A DNA stretch of 64,000 nt from positions 200,904,778 through 200,968,777 of the forward strand of contig OZ023262.1 in the NCBI GenBank assembly GCA_964006375.1. The letters are read 5' to 3'. Shown piece after piece: positions 63,161-64,000 of this stretch. The position numbers and the translations under genes are program-made. The notes under the pieces were generated by a model. The model did not search any database, was not told the DNA's origin, and saw nothing but the letters and a program-made list of their open reading frames with translations. Every line of letters begins with the position of its first letter. Positions within the stretch are counted from its first letter, which is position 1. Origin of the DNA: Tillus elongatus. Lineage: Eukaryota; Arthropoda; Insecta; Coleoptera; Cleridae.

Positions 63161-63524
63161 TGTGTGTGTGTGTGTGTTTTATTTCTTTAACGTCGGCCTA
63201 TTTCCGCGACTATGGCCAATCACCGACGCCAGGGAGCAGTTACACCTCACTATCATGGAAATGTTGCCGAACCCCTGCCTTTCTGTAGGGAGGGTAGGGA
63301 TCTTTGACATGCCCACCATCGCATGGACACGGGACCGACGGCTTTACGCCCCCTCCGAAGGGCGAAACGTGCAGACATTCAACTTGCTCAAATACAACGC
63401 CAGAACCTCGGTTGATGTTAATGTTGCAGTTTGTACTGAAAACGTGAAATGAGTACCCTGGGATCGAACGCAGTACCCTTCGGTTCAGAGGCACACGTTC
63501 TTACCACTGAACCACCAAGGTTAT
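63161..63524 (-). repeat. Full-length SINE with 11-bp target-site duplication, copy 6
   Basis: AATATATGAAG occurs at 63150-63160 and 63525-63535. On the minus strand the head has GGTTCAGTGGTAAGAACG (A-box region, around 63496-63513) and GTTCGATCCCAG-type B-box (around 63461-63471). The body matches copy 3. It ends AAAGAAATAAAACACACACA, an A-rich tail plus (CA)n. Confidence 0.92.
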
Positions 63525-63762
63525 AATATATGAAGTAAAACAAAGACTATTCAAGTAATTTTATCTGTGTCTAAAAAGCCTGAATACACAGTCTTATCAG
63601 AAATGGAAATTATTTAAGCGATAATACAGGCTATACTTTAATAGTTTCACTCACAAAATCAGTTTTGTCAAAATTATTAGCCTGATCTTCCACAGAGGCA
63701 AGCGTTTTGGTTTGTAAATTAAAATTCGTTTTGTTATTTTACTTCATTTACTTTCTCGTGAT

Positions 63763-64000
63763 ATGGCTCACCTAAGTGAACAAGAACTTATCGAAGTTTT
63801 AATGATGATCGTAAAAGGACCTATGATGATGTTTGTCATTTATTCAATAAACTATACGCGGACTGCCCACCCCTTAACAGATCTACGGTAAGCAGACTTC
63901 ACAAATTTACTAAAACAGGAAGCGTAAAAGACCTCTCTAAGTCCGGCCGCCCGGTAACTGCTACTTTGAAAATACGTTGGATGTATTACTTGCTGTACAA
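63763..64000 (+). pseudogene. Mariner transposase N-terminus, cut by the window edge
   Basis: ATG at 63763 begins MAHLSEQELIEVL. After a one-base frame change the frame reads DDRKRTYDDVCHLFNKLYAD, PLNRSTVSRLHKFTKTGS and VKDLSKSGRPVTAT, an HTH pattern typical of mariner transposases. Another frame change follows near 63980, after which LDVLLAV-like residues are readable. The catalytic part would lie beyond the window. Confidence 0.75.

Overview
The window looks like a transposon-dense, AT-rich stretch of an animal nuclear genome, most likely an arthropod. The reasons are: many (TA)n microsatellites, a tRNA-derived SINE, a LOA-clade LINE, a BEL/Pao LTR retrotransposon, Penelope-like element (PLE) tails, and many Tc1/mariner elements whose transposases have the DUF4817-type N-terminus and DD41D-like spacing seen in arthropods. 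No convincing complete host gene was found. The best non-transposon candidate is a split reading frame (32800-33026 plus 29168-29449, minus strand) that itself has degraded CCHC knuckles and may be a retroelement relic.

Layout. 1-1555 is a decayed LINE reverse transcriptase. 2552-10403 holds SINEs, two back-to-back mariners around one (TA)n array, two PLE tails, and members of two repeat families named here A (with an internal (TA)n array) and B (termini resembling GGACGCAGCAAGTGCGTTAT). 10757-16740 is a full-length GC-rich LOA LINE with a 13-bp target duplication. 16790-19622 has a mariner relic, tandem A/B-like units and a 0.9-kb foldback. 20089-20445 is a full-length SINE, and 21368-23428 a long-TIR mariner-like element with unrecognised cargo. 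23950-27330 contains LINE and Ty3/gypsy relics with a MITE. 29450-32799 is a mariner with an apparent transposase intron (holding another MITE), inserted in the split reading frame. 36486-41021 holds two more mariners, the second with a transposase broken by one stop codon. 41905-44097 is a 245-bp satellite split by repeat insertions and a PLE tail. 45857-47689 is a mariner inside a (TA)n array. 49872-56192 is a BEL/Pao element with an open 1730-codon polyprotein and LTRs differing at about one base. 57350-59245 is an inverted pair of tandem arrays of a ~310-bp monomer carrying a hammerhead-ribozyme core, interrupted by a solo LTR. PLE, repeat, SINE and partial transposase sequences follow to the end.

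The elements do not form a pathway. They are nested layers of insertions with (TA)n arrays acting as recurrent landing sites. The most interesting part is the hammerhead monomer array next to a PLE fragment, which resembles retrozyme-type non-autonomous retroelements. All coordinates and motifs were read by eye. Family assignments rest on recognised motifs, not on database searches.
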